Origin: an uncultured Mycoplasma sp.
Lineage (GTDB): Bacteria; Bacillota_I; Bacilli_A; Mycoplasmatales; Metamycoplasmataceae
Direction of reading: 5' to 3'
Assembly (NCBI GenBank): GCA_947040465.1
Contig: CAMRBO010000016.1
Coordinates: forward strand, 1-9,665
DNA: 9,665 bases
Shown here: piece by piece, positions 8,229 through 9,665 of the stretch
Layout: each line of letters begins with the position of its first letter
Numbering within the stretch: the stretch's first letter is position 1
Position numbers and translations under genes: made by a program
Notes under the pieces: generated by a model
The model's input: the letters and a program-made list of their open reading frames with translations, nothing else
Told to the model about the DNA's origin: nothing
Databases searched by the model: none

Positions 8229-9665
8229 ATGAAACTAATAAAAATAGAGGCAAAGGGCTTTAAATCCTTTGCAGATAAAGTAACATTAAAATTTAATGGT
8301 GGAGTAGTTGGGATAGTGGGTCCTAACGGATCTGGTAAAAGTAATATAAATGATGCTATTAAGTGAGTTTTAGGTGAACAGTCTTTTAAAGCTCTTCGTG
8401 GAGATAATATGGAAGATATTATCTTTGCGGGGTCTAGAACTGAAAAAGAACAAAATAAATGTGAAGTAACTTTAACTTTTGATAATTCAGAAGGAAAATT
8501 ATCTTTACCTTACAAAATATTTACAATTTCAAGAGTTCTTGAAAGAGGTAAAGGGAATAATACTTACTATATTAATGATCAAGTCGCAAGGTATAGAGAC
8601 ATTAGAGAAATTTCTTTGGAGTCAGGTATTTCAAAATCTTCATTAGCAATTATTTCACAAGGAACAGTTTCAGATATTGCTCAAGCAACTCCAGAACAAA
8701 GACGAGGAATTATTGAAGATGCTGCCGGAACCAGTAAATATAAATCTAAAAAAATAGAAGCATTAAAGAAATTAGAAAAAACACAAGAATCTTTAGAAAA
8801 AATAGATACTGTTGTTGCTGAGTTGAAAAAGCAATTGGCACCTTTGGAAAAACAAGCAGAAAAAGCAAAGATTTATTTGGAAAAATCAAAATCATTAAAG
8901 GAAGTTGAAGTTGGATTATTGGTTCATGATTTATCTCACTTTAACAATAAATTAGATGAACTTCGTACAGAACTTATTGGCGTACAAGAAACTAAAGAAG
9001 ATTTAGAAACAAGAATTAAAGAACAAGAAATTTCCGTCGAACAAAATGTTGATTATAAAACAAATCTTGAAAAAGAAATTAGAGGACTTAATACTGATTT
9101 AGAAAAAATAAATGAAAATTTATATAATTTGGAAGTAAGATTCAAAAATGAAGAACAGAAAAGAGAATTGATTATAAGTGGTCAAATTCAAGTTGCTGAT
9201 GCTGAAAAAATTACAGCAATGAAATCACAATTAGAAATTTATTCATCGGAAATAAAACATTTTGAAACATGAGGAGAATCTTCAATTGAAAATGTTCGTG
9301 GTAAAAAAGAGGAAGTTAATAATATTGAATTAAATATTGCAACTTTAAGATTAAAATCTAATACTATGAAAACTAATCTTTTGAAAGTAAAAACAAAAAT
9401 TGATGTCTTGGTAGACCATAAAGAAAATAAAACCAATTTATTTAAAGGGACAAAAACAATTATTGATAACAAATCTTTATTCAAAGGAATGCAAGGAACA
9501 GTTTCAGACCTGATTAATGTTCCTGAGCAATATTCTTCGGCAATTGAATCAATTTTACAAAATGCATTACAACACATAGTGGTTGATACATCTGAAACTG
9601 CTGTAAAGATGATTGAATTTTTGAAAAGCAATAACGGAGGTAGAGCAACCTTTATTCCTTTATCA
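8229..9665 (+). CDS. smc: Chromosome segregation protein SMC, N-terminal part (partial)
   Basis: 479 residues are visible and the frame runs off the window; full SMC proteins are near 1000-1200 residues. Trp46 (8364) and Trp348 (9270) are TGA. SMC is the ATPase core of the bacterial condensin, acting with ScpA and ScpB to compact and separate chromosomes. The N-terminal ATPase half has GFKSFADK at 10-17, Walker A GPNGSGKS at 31-38, WVLGEQS at 46-52, the LRGD loop near 56-59 and the Q-loop ISQGTVSDI around Gln144. The segment TPEQRRGIIEDAAGTSKYK (154-172) leads into the coiled-coil arm, which fills about 170-415. At about 418 the sequence changes to FKGMQGTVSDLI and later GGRATFIPL, the start of the hinge dimerisation domain. 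The signature motif and Walker B are in the missing C-terminal half. ATG8229 has AAGGA (8219-8223) 5 bases upstream. Confidence 0.96.

Noticed and set aside
9239..9631. Minus-strand open frame of about 130 codons opposite smc
   Set aside because: It lies fully opposite the conserved SMC arm and hinge, has no recognisable domain and no upstream promoter or ribosome binding site that stands out.

Overview
The window is a stretch of chromosome from a mollicute of the Mycoplasma/Mesoplasma/Spiroplasma kind. It is strongly A+T-rich. Tryptophan is encoded almost entirely by TGA: I count 18 in-frame TGA codons inside otherwise continuous, recognisable proteins, against one in-frame TGG (4205-4207). 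Read with the standard code, every long gene except rnc breaks into pieces. Read with translation table 4, the window resolves into nine genes, all on the + strand. I cannot name the genus from the sequence.

Region 1 (1-4423) is an ABC importer operon of the BMP/nucleoside type, related to NupNOPQ of Bacillus subtilis and RnsBACD of mycoplasmas. It holds the C-terminal end of a substrate-binding lipoprotein, a double-domain ATPase and two permeases. The genes are separated by only 3 bases or overlap. The ATPase has one canonical and one strongly degenerate ATP site, plus a Lys/Asn-rich insertion. The first permease carries a long charged, coiled-coil-like C-terminal tail of about 155 residues, which is the most unusual thing in the window.

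Region 2 (4424-4548) is the only clear transcription boundary: a weak hairpin with a T-run, then an extended -10 promoter. A 15-bp exact direct repeat occurs once just after the permease gene and once at the predicted transcription start.

Region 3 (4549-8126) is a tight operon: a small Asp23/Gls24-family gene, fakA, plsX and rnc, joined by TAATG overlaps or gaps of a few bases. FakA phosphorylates fatty acids and PlsX interconverts acyl-ACP and acyl-phosphate, so the pair feeds phospholipid synthesis. The fab genes that often lie between plsX and rnc in Firmicutes are absent here, which fits a cell that takes up fatty acids instead of making them.

Region 4 (8127-9665) is a 102-bp AT-rich gap with a probable promoter, then smc, which is cut by the window end in its hinge domain.

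There are no tRNA or rRNA genes, mobile elements, CRISPR arrays or replication origins that I can support. No gap between genes exceeds 125 bases. I do not see a wholly new system; the leads are the permease tail, the ATPase asymmetry and insertion, the promoter repeat and the altered PlsX motif.
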